DNA of 64,000 nt from Brachybacterium sp036311905 (GTDB lineage: Bacteria > Actinomycetota > Actinomycetes > Actinomycetales > Dermabacteraceae): the NCBI RefSeq assembly GCF_036311905.1, contig NZ_JAZDCH010000018.1, positions 83,248 through 147,247 of the forward strand, in the 5' to 3' direction. This document shows positions 49,426 to 58,199 of this stretch, piece after piece (position 1 is the first letter of the stretch; each line of letters opens with the position of its first letter). The notes beneath the pieces were generated by a model. That model was not told the DNA's origin. It did not search any database and was given only the letters and a program-made list of their open reading frames with translations. A program made the position numbers and the translations under genes.

Positions 49426-50727
49426 TCAGGCCTCGTCGCCGACGCTGATCGCCTCCGCCTCCTGGGCGGCGGTGAGATGGTGCTGGTCGCCGATGGCGGC
49501 CAGGTGGCGCCGGCCGATCAGCAACATCGCGATGCTCACCACGAGGGCGGCCGCGGCCAGCAGGTAGGGGGCGCCGGCCGTGGTCGCGGCGGCGAGCGGC
49601 CCGGCGACGGCCGGGGCGACCGCGCCGCCCAGGAAGCGCACGCCCGAGTAGGCGGAGCTGGCCACGCCGCGGGGCAGATCGGTCGCCTCCATGACCGTCT
49701 CGGTCAGCGCGGTGTTCATGACGCCGAGCAGGAGGCCGCCGATGACGATCAGCGTGATCATCCCGGTCATCGACGTGTGGAGCAGGCTGAGCGCGATCAT
49801 CAGCACGGTGAGCAGCACGAGCGTGGTCAGCAGCGTCGGGATCAGGCCCAGGCGACGGGTGAGCACCGGGGCGGCGAACACGGAGGTGATCGCGAGCGCG
49901 AGGCCCCAGCCGAAGAACACCTCGCCGATGCCCATCGCGCCGAACTGGGTGCCGCGAGCGGCGGCCGCGGCCTCGAGCGGGAACGGCGAGTACGCGAGCA
50001 GGGTGAAGAAGGCGAGGTTGTAGAAGATCGCGGCGAGCGCCAGGGTGCGCAGCGCCGGGTTCCCGAGGGCGCGCAGCGCGGCGAGCGGCGAGACATTCGC
50101 GGGCTTCGCCTCGCGCTGCAGCAGGACGGCGATCGCGAGGAAGCCGATGCCCATCAGCACCGCGGTGCCCGCGAAGGGAGCGCGCCAGGAGACCGAGCCG
50201 AGCAGTCCTCCGAGCAGCGGCCCGAGGGCCATCCCGATCCCGAGCGCAGTCTCGTAGAGGATGATCGCGCCGCCGCTCGGGCCCGCGGTCGCACCCACGA
50301 TCGCGGCGAGGGCGGTCGAGATGAACAGGGCGTTCCCGAGGCCCCAGCCCGCGCGCAGCCCGATGATCTCGCCCACCGAGCCGGAGGCCGCCGCGAGCGC
50401 CGCGAAGACCACCACGAAGGCCAGTCCGATCAGCAGGGTGCGCTTGGTGCCGAGCAGGGAGGCGAGCCAGCTGGTGAAGAGCATCGCGATCGCGGTGACG
50501 AAGAGATAGCTGGTGAACAGCAGCATCGCCTGTGACGGCGAGGCGTCCAGCTGCACGCTGATCGCGGGGAGGATCGGGTCGACCAGGCCGATGCCCATGA
50601 AGGACACGGTCGCGGCGAAGGCGATCGCCCAGACGGCGCGCGGCTGGTGGAAGGCGTCGCGGAGGGTCGGGGCGGACGCGGTCGTGGTGGGGGATGCGCC
50701 GGGCGCGGGGGCCTGGGTGGCGGTCAT
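49426..50727 (-). CDS. MFS transporter, drug-efflux type
   Basis: A 433-residue major facilitator with about 12 helices. It starts at ATG 50727 with SD GAAGGA. VWAIAFAATVSFMGIGLVDPILPAIS is helix 1 with the motif D1 proline/aspartate of drug:H+ antiporters, LLGTKRTLLIG corresponds to the motif A loop, and GLGNALFISTALAAIVGA and LGPLLGGLLGSVSWRAPF (motif C, GPLLGG) support the 12-TMS efflux class (landmarks only). It follows a MarR gene in the same direction with 52 bp between them, a common arrangement in which the MarR protein represses the pump until its substrate arrives. Confidence 0.88.
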   Translation of the reverse strand: MTATQAPAPGASPTTTASAPTLRDAFHQPRAVWAIAFAATVSFMGIGLVDPILPAISVQLDASPSQAMLLFTSYLFVTAIAMLFTSWLASLLGTKRTLLIGLAFVVVFAALAAASGSVGEIIGLRAGWGLGNALFISTALAAIVGATAGPSGGAIILYETALGIGMALGPLLGGLLGSVSWRAPFAGTAVLMGIGFLAIAVLLQREAKPANVSPLAALRALGNPALRTLALAAIFYNLAFFTLLAYSPFPLEAAAAARGTQFGAMGIGEVFFGWGLALAITSVFAAPVLTRRLGLIPTLLTTLVLLTVLMIALSLLHTSMTGMITLIVIGGLLLGVMNTALTETVMEATDLPRGVASSAYSGVRFLGGAVAPAVAGPLAAATTAGAPYLLAAAALVVSIAMLLIGRRHLAAIGDQHHLTAAQEAEAISVGDEA

Positions 50728-50779
50728 GCGGGAAAGTCCTTCGGCAGGGGGATGGGAGGAGGGGCCGGGATGGGCGCCG

Positions 50780-51256
50780 TCAGCGGTCGTGCGTCTCCAC
50801 CAGCTCTGCGAGGATCCGCGCCGCGCGATCGAGGGCGGCGAGATCCTCGTCGGGCAGCGGCTCCAGCAGCCCGCCGACGCCGACGGCGAGCTGGTCGCGC
50901 CACTGCGCGAGCTGCTCGGCACCCTGCGCGGTGATGCTGATCAGTGAGGAGCGGGAGTCCTCCGGGTCCGTATCGCGCCGCACCAGCCCCTCCTGCTCGA
51001 GCCGCTTGATGACCGTGGTCGCGGTGGGGCGCGAGACCCGCTCGCGATCGGCGAGATCGCTCAGCCGCAGGGGCCCGTGACGCTCGATCGTGGCGACCAC
51101 CCGCCAGGACACCGTCCCCACGCCCACCTCCGAGCGGCGCGCGGCGAGGCGCGCGAACTGGCTGCACACGAGGGCGAGGGTCTGCGGGAGCTCGGATTGA
51201 GCGTCCGACGGCGGCTCGGACTCCTCGCGGGGAGCGGGGGCAGGGGTTCTGGTCAC
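50780..51256 (-). CDS. MarR-family transcriptional regulator
   Basis: A 158-residue winged-helix regulator: LALVCSQFARLAARR (dimer helix), VSWRVVATIERHGPLRLSDLADRERVSRPTATTVIKRLEQEG as HTH (landmarks), the wing DPEDSRSSLISITAQG with the DxRS signature, and a C-terminal dimer helix. It precedes the MFS gene in one operon. The inverted repeat TAGTT-N9-AACTA directly upstream (51269-51287) is its probable operator. Confidence 0.9.
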   Translation of the reverse strand: MTRTPAPAPREESEPPSDAQSELPQTLALVCSQFARLAARRSEVGVGTVSWRVVATIERHGPLRLSDLADRERVSRPTATTVIKRLEQEGLVRRDTDPEDSRSSLISITAQGAEQLAQWRDQLAVGVGGLLEPLPDEDLAALDRAARILAELVETHDR

Positions 51257-51268
51257 GGCTCCCCATAG

Positions 51269-51287
51269 TAGTTAGGAATGCGAACTA
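51269..51287. promoter_or_regulatory. Probable MarR operator TAGTT-N9-AACTA
   Basis: Perfect 5-bp arms with a 9-nt spacer, in AT-richer sequence 13 bp upstream of the MarR start. The size and position fit MarR autorepression. Confidence 0.6.
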
Positions 51288-51486
51288 TCGCAAGGGGGGA
51301 GCGGTGAGGGGCCGAGGCGGGGTGCGGGGTGCAGAGTGGCAGGCGCGCAGGCCCCGGTGAGGGTGGGCCATTCGATCGTTCCTCCACAGAGGGCGCTCAT
51401 CCACCGTCGGAGCCGGGGTGATGCGCAGCCGCGAGGAGCGGGCTGAACTGATGCTCCGTCCTCGTATCTGCCGAACGGAGGCACTG

Positions 51487-53016
51487 ATGCCGCCCGCCCC
51501 GTCCGCTTCGCAGCGCACCGACGTCATCCTCTCCCCGCCGGAGGAAGGGGCGACAGCATCTGCACCGTCGGCATCAACCCCTGCCATGCAAGCGCCCTCG
51601 GCCGCGCCGGCTCAGCGGCTCAGTCGTGCCGATGCCGAGGATCTCGGGCAGCGGATCCAGCAGCAGGCGGCTCTGATCGCCCAGGCCACCTGCGACTTCA
51701 TCCTGCTGATCGCGGAGTTCGACGCCTGTGAGGGTCGCCGCTACTACTACGGGCTGAAGTCGACAGCGCACTAGCTCGGCTGGGCCTGTTCGATGGCCGC
51801 CGGGACGGCGCGAGAGCACCTCAGGGTCGCCAGGGCCCTGCCGGGTCTGCCGCTGACCGTGACCGAGTTCCGCGCCGGGCGACTGTCCTACTCCAAGGTC
51901 CGCGAGATCACGCGCGTCGCCGACCGGGTAGAGGAGGAGGTCCTGGTGGAGATGGCCCGGGCGATGACCGCTTCCCAGCTCGCTCGCACCGTCTCCGCGT
52001 TCCAGTCGATCGATGGCACCCGACTCGACCAGGACTCCCGGCGCGAGGCGCAGTGGCGCACGAGGGACGACGGCATGGTCGAGGTCCGTGCCGTGCTCCC
52101 CGCCGAGACCGGAGCCGAGCTGATCACTGCCCTCGAGCTGGCGCTGAACAGGGACGGCACGGAGCCTCCCGCACGCAGCACGGCCGCGTCGGCAGCACCT
52201 GCAGAGGACCTGTTCGACCCTGCGACGCGAGACGCGGAGATCACCAATGAAGCGACGCTCGATCAACGCCGAGCCGATGCCCTGCATGACCTGGCTCGGA
52301 CCTATCTCGCCACCGAGCCGGATGACCGATCGGGCGAGGATCGACACCTCGTGGTCGTCCAGGTCAGTGCCGATTCGCTGCAGCAGGGCGTTCCCGCGGG
52401 AACGCCTCCGCGCTGTGCGGTGATCGGCGGCGGAGCGCTCGAGCCGCGGACTGCGGAACGTCTCGCCTGCACCGGAAGGGTCGCAGTGGTGATCTCCGAC
52501 GTGGACGGCGAGATCCTCCACCTGGGCCGGACGAAGCGCCTTGCCTCCCGGGCACAGCGCCGCGCCCTCAGGCTTCGCGACACGACCTGTGTGTTCCCCG
52601 GCTGTCACCAGCAGAAGCATCTCGACGCCCACCACCTCACGCCCTGGTCGGAGGGTGGCCACACGGACCTCGATGAGCTCGCCCTGCTCTGTAGACGACA
52701 TCACGTGATGGTGCATGAAGGCGGCTTGCGCCTGGTGCGTTCGGAACCGGAGCCGTCAGGCATCGGCCCGCGATTCCAGGTGCTCGACGCGGACGGTCGG
52801 CCGGTCCAGGCGAGATGGCCGGCGATGTTCGAGCGCCTGATCATTCAGCGCAGAACCGAGAGCTCCGCTGCCGTGACGCCGGACGCAGGCGCTGAGGATC
52901 TCGACCCGTCACGCGTGGCTCCTGAACGGATCGCCGCCACGACAGGCGGGGAGGGGTTCAGCCTCGCCGGCTGCGTACAGGCGCTGTGCGACGGGGTGAT
53001 CGTGACGGCGGCCTGA
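51487..53016 (+). pseudogene. DUF222 / HNH endonuclease gene interrupted by one in-frame TAG
   Basis: The first part (51487-51774, MPPAPSASQR to GLKSTAH) and the second part (from 51775, LGWACSMAAGTAREHLRVARALPG) are in the same frame, separated only by TAG at 51772-51774. In intact DUF222 proteins this position is normally a Trp (STAHW-LG), and TGG to TAG is a single transition. After the DUF222 helices the HNH motif is intact: TTCVFPGCHQQKHLDAHHLTPWSEGGHTDLDELALLCRRHH (landmarks C, HH, H..H). Full length would be 509 residues. SD CGGAGG precedes ATG 51487. The second half could also start at ATG 51793. These genes occur in many copies in actinobacteria; function is uncertain. Confidence 0.85.
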
Positions 53017-53034
53017 GCGAAGTCCGGGACATGG

Positions 53035-53071
53035 GAAGAGCCCGCCGCACAGGCTGTGCAACGGGCTCTTC
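53035..53071. terminator. Bidirectional terminator-like hairpin
   Basis: GAAGAGCCCG (53035-53044) and CGGGCTCTTC (53062-53071) pair perfectly, with an inner GCACA/TGTGC stem. It lies between the HNH gene and the convergent dehydrogenase gene; the GAAGAG/CTCTTC ends give A-rich and T-rich flanks on each side. Confidence 0.75.
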
Positions 53072-53098
53072 AGGCATGCGGCTCGGCGCCGCACTGGC

Positions 53099-54181
53099 TC
53101 AGCGGCCGGTCAGCTCCCGGGCCTGCTTCTGGGCCGTCAGCGCGAGCTCGACGGCCTTGAAGGCGTGGGCCTGGGTCATGGCGTTCTCGGTCCGGTTCAG
53201 GACGTCGAGGATCAGCTCCCCGAAGAAGGGGTAGCCCACGTTCCCGTTCGCCTCGAGGCGGTGCTCGCCCTTCCCGTCGACGAGGATGACCTGGTTGGGG
53301 CCGTTCTCGGTGGTGACGTCGAGGTACTTGCGCAGCTCGAGGTAGCCCTCGGTGCCGGCCACGAAGGTGCGGCCGTCACCCCAGGTGCGCAGGCCCTTCG
53401 GGGTGAACCAGTCGACGCGCACGAAGCCGGTCGCGCCGGAGGACAGCGCGATGTGCGCGTCGCCGAAGTCGTCGAGCTCAGGGTGCTCGGGGTTCCCGAA
53501 GTTGCCGATAGAGGAGGAGAGGACGTCCGCGTCGTCAGAGCCGGTGAAGGTGAGCATCTGCTCGAAGTTGTGCGAGCCGATGTCGGTGAGGATGCCGCCG
53601 TAGCGGGCGCGCTCGAAGAACCAGTCAGGGCGGGTCGACGGGTCGCCCATGCGGTGCGGGCCCATGCCCGTGACGTGGAGGACCTTCCCGATCGCACCCT
53701 GTTGGATGAGCTGGGTGGCGAGCACGGCGGCCTCGACATGGATCCGCTCCGAGTAGTACACGGCGTACTTCTGGCCGGTGCGCTCCACGGCGGCCCTCGC
53801 GTCGGCGAGCTGCTCGAGGGAGATCAGCGGGGTCTTGTCGGTGAAGTAGTCCTTGCCGGCCTCCATCACGCGGATGCCGAGCGGCGCGCGGTCCACGGGG
53901 ACGGCGGCGGCCGCGACGAGCTTCACCTCGGGGTCATCGAGGATCTCCTGCTCGGAGCTCGCGACCTTGACCTGCGGGAACTGCTCGGTGAAGGTCTTCA
54001 GGCGCTCGGGCTGCGGGTCGTACACCCACTTCAGGGTGCCGCCGGCGCCGAGCAGGCCCTGGGTCATCCCGCCGATGTGGCCGTGGTCCAAGTGCATTGC
54101 GGCGAAGACGAACTCGCCGGGCTCGACGACCGGCTTCGGCATCGCGGCGGGCGCGTAGTTGGCTCCTTCGGAGGCGGGCAT
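53099..54181 (-). CDS. Gfo/Idh/MocA-family oxidoreductase with altered EKP motif
   Basis: A 360-residue family member. The first strand reads EFVFAAMHLDHGHIGGMTQGLLGAGG, so the Gly-rich turn is atypical (landmark HIGGM). Where most members have EKP, this one has AGKDYFTDKTPLIS. The substrate domain is normal: HRMGDPSTRPDWFFE, YGGILTDIGSHNFEQML with D and H as catalytic candidates. The DKTP form occurs in a separate subgroup, so this is probably functional with a different cofactor pocket rather than decayed. SD AAAGGA precedes ATG 54181. It is transcribed alone. Confidence 0.82.
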   Translation of the reverse strand: MPASEGANYAPAAMPKPVVEPGEFVFAAMHLDHGHIGGMTQGLLGAGGTLKWVYDPQPERLKTFTEQFPQVKVASSEQEILDDPEVKLVAAAAVPVDRAPLGIRVMEAGKDYFTDKTPLISLEQLADARAAVERTGQKYAVYYSERIHVEAAVLATQLIQQGAIGKVLHVTGMGPHRMGDPSTRPDWFFERARYGGILTDIGSHNFEQMLTFTGSDDADVLSSSIGNFGNPEHPELDDFGDAHIALSSGATGFVRVDWFTPKGLRTWGDGRTFVAGTEGYLELRKYLDVTTENGPNQVILVDGKGEHRLEANGNVGYPFFGELILDVLNRTENAMTQAHAFKAVELALTAQKQARELTGR

Positions 54182-54452
54182 CGCGGGGTCCTTTCGATCG
54201 AGGCGGTGGTGCTGTGATGGCGACGGTGCGGCTCAGCTGGGCCGGTCTCCCTCGGATGCCGGTCGGTGCGCGCTCAGCAGTGCGCTGCGGTGCGCGCAAC
54301 GGTACGCGTCGACTGCACCGTCGGGGACTGGCTCGAGTCTTCCGCACCGTCGGTGTCCCGGGGCGAGCGTGCCACGGGTTGCCGCCTTCCTACTCCCGTG
54401 GGGATCGCGGTCAGCGTTGTGCGGTCCGCTTTGTGCGGCCAGCGTTCCGTCG

Positions 54453-55265
54453 TCACGTCCACCCGAGCGTCCGCCGCACCGTCGTCGCGCCCTCGGCCGG
54501 CCAGTCCGGCATGCGCGGCGCGATCTCGGCCTCCGCGATGTCGAGGAGCGCACGCCCGCATGCCTCGACAGGGAGCTCGAGTGCCGCTCCGATGCGCGCG
54601 CCGATTCCCGGGTAGGACTCCTCGACGCGCCGGCGCGGGTCGAGGCCGTCGCGCAGAGCGTCGGGCGACGCAGGCACGAGCGCACCCACGAGGTCGAGCA
54701 GCTCACCGAGTGCGTACATGCGCACGTGCGCGCTCGCGGCGACGAGCTCGCCGCGCTGTGCGCGGCCGACACCGATGAGCAGGAGGCTGCAGAAGAGACC
54801 CGCAGCCCGGGCCAGGTCGGGGGCCGGCCGCTCGGCGATCTCCCGTGCCGTCCGGGCGGCGCACTCCTCGAGCACCGCCGTCACGGCGCCGGTGTCGTGG
54901 ACGACGCGCCAGTGGTGGGCGGCGAACGTCGCGACATCGGCGAGCGAGGCGACGGCGAACTCCAGGACGTGACCGTCCGCGAAGACCGCTTTGAGGCCGT
55001 GCCCGGTCTCGCGCGGAGAGAGGACGACGGCCGGGCCGTCGGGCAGCCACTCGAGGTCCTGGCGGTAGCGCTCCGCGACCTCCTCCTCGACGACGAGGTA
55101 GAAGTCGTGGTCGCTCCACCGGTCGATCCGGGCGCGCTCGGCGCCGGAGCCGAGGAGGACGAGCCCGAGCACCTCCGGACGGTCGGCGAGCTTCGCGACC
55201 AGCGCGTCGGTCCAGGAGTCGAAGGCTGCGAGAGCGGCGTCGGGCGCTGCGTTTTCGTGAGACAT
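54453..55265 (-). CDS. Nucleotidyltransferase-domain protein (aminoglycoside-NTase-like fold)
   Basis: A 270-residue protein. The N-terminal domain has the pol-beta nucleotidyltransferase pattern GLVLLGSGAERARIDRWSDHDFYLVVEEE: GSG in place of GS and then DHDF, with the two metal aspartates (D-x-D) present. The next acidic strand is LEFAVASLADVATF. The helical C-terminal domain (LARAAGLFCSLLLIGVGRAQRGELVAA, landmark) resembles antibiotic-adenylylating enzymes, but no substrate can be assigned. Start at ATG 55265 (MSHENAAPD), with a TAGGAC -10-like box about 30 bp upstream; the frame continues open another 104 codons (see the region 55266-55590). Confidence 0.75.
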   Translation of the reverse strand: MSHENAAPDAALAAFDSWTDALVAKLADRPEVLGLVLLGSGAERARIDRWSDHDFYLVVEEEVAERYRQDLEWLPDGPAVVLSPRETGHGLKAVFADGHVLEFAVASLADVATFAAHHWRVVHDTGAVTAVLEECAARTAREIAERPAPDLARAAGLFCSLLLIGVGRAQRGELVAASAHVRMYALGELLDLVGALVPASPDALRDGLDPRRRVEESYPGIGARIGAALELPVEACGRALLDIAEAEIAPRMPDWPAEGATTVRRTLGWT

Positions 55266-55590
55266 GGGAGGAGCGTAAGGGCGAATCCGGTGGTGTCCTA
55301 GCGTCGGAGCACCGCTCCCGCCCGAGGGGTCGATCGCCGCGAGGTCGTCGTCGCGCACGTGCGTCTTCTTCGCCTGGATGCGTGCCGAGCGGCGGGTCGG
55401 ATCCTCGCCCTGGGCATCGGTGGGGCCGACGTACTCGGCCAGGCGGTCGAGGTAGCGCCACAGCGCGTAGTAGTCGGACGGCTGCCATGCGGACGGGTCC
55501 TCGTCGTAGATCCTGCGGGTCACCGCCTCGGCGCTCCTTCCCGGGCTCGGCCGCGGTCTTGTGATCCCCGCCGACATCTAAGGTACGGGC
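55266..55590. other. Region with a 104-codon coding-like in-frame extension and divergent promoters
   Basis: On the minus strand the nucleotidyltransferase frame stays open to ATG 55577. It encodes plausible sequence such as IYDEDPSAWQPSDYYALWRYLD and ARIQAKKTHVRDDDLAAIDP, unlike the Arg/Pro-rich shadows elsewhere. It may be an extra N-terminal domain, or the remnant of a separate small gene. Against it, -10-like boxes for both neighbours fall inside (TAGGAC for the leftward gene, TAAGGT at 55579-55584 for the rightward gene). I see no SD for the ATG at 55577. Confidence 0.45.
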
Positions 55591-56316
55591 GTGGACCTCT
55601 TCTCCCTCACCTGGACCGCGCTGCGCGAGGCCGTCGCGGCGGTGCCCGACGACGCCTTCGAGGGGCCCTCGGGCTGCGCCGGCTGGCGAATCCGTGACCT
55701 GGTCGCGCACCTCGTGATCGACGCCCAGGACGTGCTGATCACCCTCAGCACACCCGCCGACGACGCCCCCACGGCCGACGCCCTCAGCTACTGGACCCCG
55801 CGACCGACGACCTGGCCGGTCGAGGCGACGTCCGACGGGGGAGCGGCCGACGTCGATCCGCTCGATGCGCTCGTCGTGCGCCTCGCGACGGCCTACGGGG
55901 AGCCGGCGCTCCTGCACCATCACCTCGAGGACCTCGGGGCCGCCGCCGGTCGCGCCGCGCTCCTCGCGCATCCCGAGCTGCCGGTCGCGACCCAGGGCAT
56001 GAGCCTCACCGTCCGCGACTACCTGCAGGCCTACGTGCTCGAGTGGACCCTGCACCACCTGGACCTCGTCGCGGAGGCGGCGTCGGCCGACAGCGCAGGC
56101 ATCGTCGGCGCCGGGGTCCCGGGGCCGCCCGCCGAGGGGCTCGCCGCGGCGCGGCGGATGCTCGAGCGCCGGATCCGGCTCGCGCTGCCGGAGGAGTGGT
56201 CCGACGCCGATGCTCTCCGGATCGCGACCGGGCGGCGGGCCCCGTCGTCGGCCGAGCGCGCGGACCTCGACCGGCTCGGCCCGCGCGCGGCGATGCTGCC
56301 CCTCTCCCTCGGCTGA
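55591..56316 (+). CDS. Maleylpyruvate isomerase-like (MDMPI_N, mycothiol-dependent type) protein
   Basis: A 241-residue DinB-fold protein of the mycothiol-dependent maleylpyruvate isomerase group: LREAVAAVPDDAFEGPSGCAGWRIRDLVAHLVIDAQD at the N-terminus is diagnostic (C-x-GW-x-RD-x-VAH, with the metal His), and YLQAYVLEWTLHHLDLVAE gives the E..HH pair (landmarks). Related proteins are metal-dependent thiol transferases. GTG 55591 has TAAGGT 6 nt upstream and no SD, so it is probably leaderless. Substrate unknown. A strong hairpin covers its last codons. Confidence 0.83.
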   Translation: MDLFSLTWTALREAVAAVPDDAFEGPSGCAGWRIRDLVAHLVIDAQDVLITLSTPADDAPTADALSYWTPRPTTWPVEATSDGGAADVDPLDALVVRLATAYGEPALLHHHLEDLGAAAGRAALLAHPELPVATQGMSLTVRDYLQAYVLEWTLHHLDLVAEAASADSAGIVGAGVPGPPAEGLAAARRMLERRIRLALPEEWSDADALRIATGRRAPSSAERADLDRLGPRAAMLPLSLG

Positions 56317-56340
56317 GCTCCCTCGACCGAGGGAGAGGGG
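56299..56340. terminator. Perfect 14-bp stem hairpin at convergent gene ends
   Basis: CCCCTCTCCCTCGG (56299-56312) pairs perfectly with CCGAGGGAGAGGGG (56327-56340). The left arm is inside the last codons of the MDMPI-like gene and the right arm lies before the end of the convergent dehydrogenase gene. A second, nested hairpin CTCCCTCG/CGAGGGAG (56318-56335) competes with it. Confidence 0.75.
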
Positions 56341-56355
56341 CGACGACCCTCCGGC

Positions 56356-57432
56356 TCAGCCCTCGCGGGGGTCGCGGAGCGGGACGACCTCCGGGCGCTC
56401 GAGCGTCGAGGAGATCTCGACCCGCTGCCCGGAGCCGGAGGACTCGAGCATCGCGTTCATGACCTCGAGGGCATGCTGGCCGAGCGCGCCGGAAGCCCGC
56501 AGCTGCTCGCCGCGGGTCGCCATGTCCTGCAGGGCGATGCCGCGCGAGGCCCCGACGTAGCCGGCCGACTCCGGCACGGCCTCCCAGCCGCCGGAGCCGA
56601 GCGCGTTCACCGACACCTCGCCGTCGAACCGGTTGGGGTCCGGCACGGAGAGGCTGCCGAGGGTGCCGTGCACCTCGATCGGATGCGCATGCGTCGCGAC
56701 CGCGTCGAAGCTCATGACCAGCGTCGACAGCACGCCGGAGGCATGGATGAGCACCCCGGTGACATGGGTGTCGGTGGTGACGGGAATGACCTCGCCCTCC
56801 CGCGCGCCCGAGCCGATGGTGCGCTCCTCGCGCAGCCGGCTGGACGCCCCGATCACCGCGGAGACCGGGCCCAGCAGCGTCACGAGGGAGTGGATGTAGT
56901 ACGGGCCCATGTCCAGCAGCGGACCGCCGCCGGGCACGTAGTAGAAGTCCGGGTTCGGGTGCCAGCGCTCGTGGCCCGGGGTCATCATCGTGGCGACCGC
57001 GGAGATCGGCGTGCCGATCAGGCCGTCGTCGATCGCGCGCCGCGCCGTCTGCGTGCCCGTGCCCAGGACGGTGTCCGGGGCGGAGCCGACGAGCACCCCC
57101 GCGGCCGCCGCGGCGGCGAGCACCTCGGCGCCCTCGTCGGCCGTGACCGCGAACGGCTTCTCCGCGTGCACGTTCTTGCCCGCGGCGATCGCCCGCAGGT
57201 CGATCTCCGCATGCGCCGCCGGGATGGTGAGGTTCAGGACCGTCTCCACCTCCGCATCGGCGATCAGCTCGTCGACCGTGAGCGCGCGGACGCCCACGTG
57301 CTCGGCCGCGACGGCGCGCGCCCGGTCCATGTCGAGATCCGCGACGGCCACCAGCTCCACGTCCGGGAGGGTCGGGAAGGTCTTCAGGTACTGCGCGGAG
57401 ATGTTCCCGCAGCCGATCATGCCCACCTTCAT
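56356..57432 (-). CDS. Gfo/Idh/MocA-family oxidoreductase
   Basis: A 358-residue NAD(P)-dependent dehydrogenase starting MKVGMIGCGNISAQYLKTFP (Rossmann turn GMIGCGNIS at 4-12), with NVHAEKPFAVT (EKP) and YYVPGGGPLLDMGPYYIHSL, where D and H match the catalytic pair (landmarks). The start overlaps the ThuA stop (ATGA). It is last in the six-gene sugar operon and may reduce or oxidise the product released by ThuA, complementing the dehydrogenase upstream of ThuA. Confidence 0.88.
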   Translation of the reverse strand: MKVGMIGCGNISAQYLKTFPTLPDVELVAVADLDMDRARAVAAEHVGVRALTVDELIADAEVETVLNLTIPAAHAEIDLRAIAAGKNVHAEKPFAVTADEGAEVLAAAAAAGVLVGSAPDTVLGTGTQTARRAIDDGLIGTPISAVATMMTPGHERWHPNPDFYYVPGGGPLLDMGPYYIHSLVTLLGPVSAVIGASSRLREERTIGSGAREGEVIPVTTDTHVTGVLIHASGVLSTLVMSFDAVATHAHPIEVHGTLGSLSVPDPNRFDGEVSVNALGSGGWEAVPESAGYVGASRGIALQDMATRGEQLRASGALGQHALEVMNAMLESSGSGQRVEISSTLERPEVVPLRDPREG

Positions 57433-58199
57433 CGGGTCGCCTCCTGCGTGCCGGCGGTGCGGAGGGAGCCGTGCTCGCCGTAGGGCTGCTCGCTGCCGCG
57501 CGCGGCCCACAGCAGGCCGCGCTCGATGATCGTGCGCACGTTCGGGTCCTCGAGCACCTCGACGCGGTGGCCGGGGGTGGAGACGAAGATGCGGCCCTCG
57601 CCCCAGTGGCGGGTCCAGATCGCCGGAGAGGTCACCTCGCGGTGCCACGGATCCCACTCCCGGACCTTCTGCGTGGTGGTGGCGAGGACGTCGCAGTAGT
57701 CGTCGGCCAGTACCCAGTACTGCTCGGTGACCAGGTCGAAGTCGCTGATCCCGGCGGTGATCGGATGATCCGCCGCGGCGGGCAGCATGTTCACGGTGTA
57801 GGGCACGTAGTTGTCCGCCTGCTCGCCCTTGCGCTCGTCCTGGTGCTTGCCCGGGTGGCAGCCGAACTGGCCTCCGATCAGGGTCAGGTAGTCCGACTCG
57901 TTGCGGTAGCTGTCGGCGATGCCGCCGTGCCAGCCGGCCATGCCGGTGCCCGCCTCGATCGCGGCGCGCAGCCCCTCGAACTGGGGCCGCTCGATGGTGT
58001 TCATGGTGTTGCACTGGACGATCAGGTCGACCGTGGCCATGTACTCGGCGTCGGCGTAGATCGCCGGCGACTCCTCGATGCGGACGCTGAAGCCGTTCTC
58101 CTCCAGGAAGGGGATGAACAGGTCCGTCGCCTCGACGGGCTGGTGGCCGTCCCAGCCGCCGCGGACGACGAGGGCGACTCGGGTTGGGGTGGTGCTCAT
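57429..58199 (-). CDS. ThuA-domain protein
   Basis: A 256-residue ThuA-like protein: VALVVRGGWDGHQPVEATDLF starts the domain (landmark), VDLIVQCNTM, GTGMAGWHGGIADSYR (the conserved GWHGG turn) and IFVSTPGHRVEVLED. The amidotransferase cysteine is replaced, as in other ThuA proteins. Both ends overlap dehydrogenase genes by 4 bp, giving a strictly coupled dehydrogenase-ThuA-dehydrogenase cassette. It is only distantly similar by eye to the ThuA at 42074, so the two loci probably handle different sugars. Confidence 0.87.
   Translation of the reverse strand: MSTTPTRVALVVRGGWDGHQPVEATDLFIPFLEENGFSVRIEESPAIYADAEYMATVDLIVQCNTMNTIERPQFEGLRAAIEAGTGMAGWHGGIADSYRNESDYLTLIGGQFGCHPGKHQDERKGEQADNYVPYTVNMLPAAADHPITAGISDFDLVTEQYWVLADDYCDVLATTTQKVREWDPWHREVTSPAIWTRHWGEGRIFVSTPGHRVEVLEDPNVRTIIERGLLWAARGSEQPYGEHGSLRTAGTQEATR

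Noticed and set aside
54182..54452. Possible small gene between the dehydrogenase and nucleotidyltransferase genes
   Set aside because: Open frames here are Ser/Arg/Cys-rich with no SD or conserved pattern; I see only promoter-like DNA.
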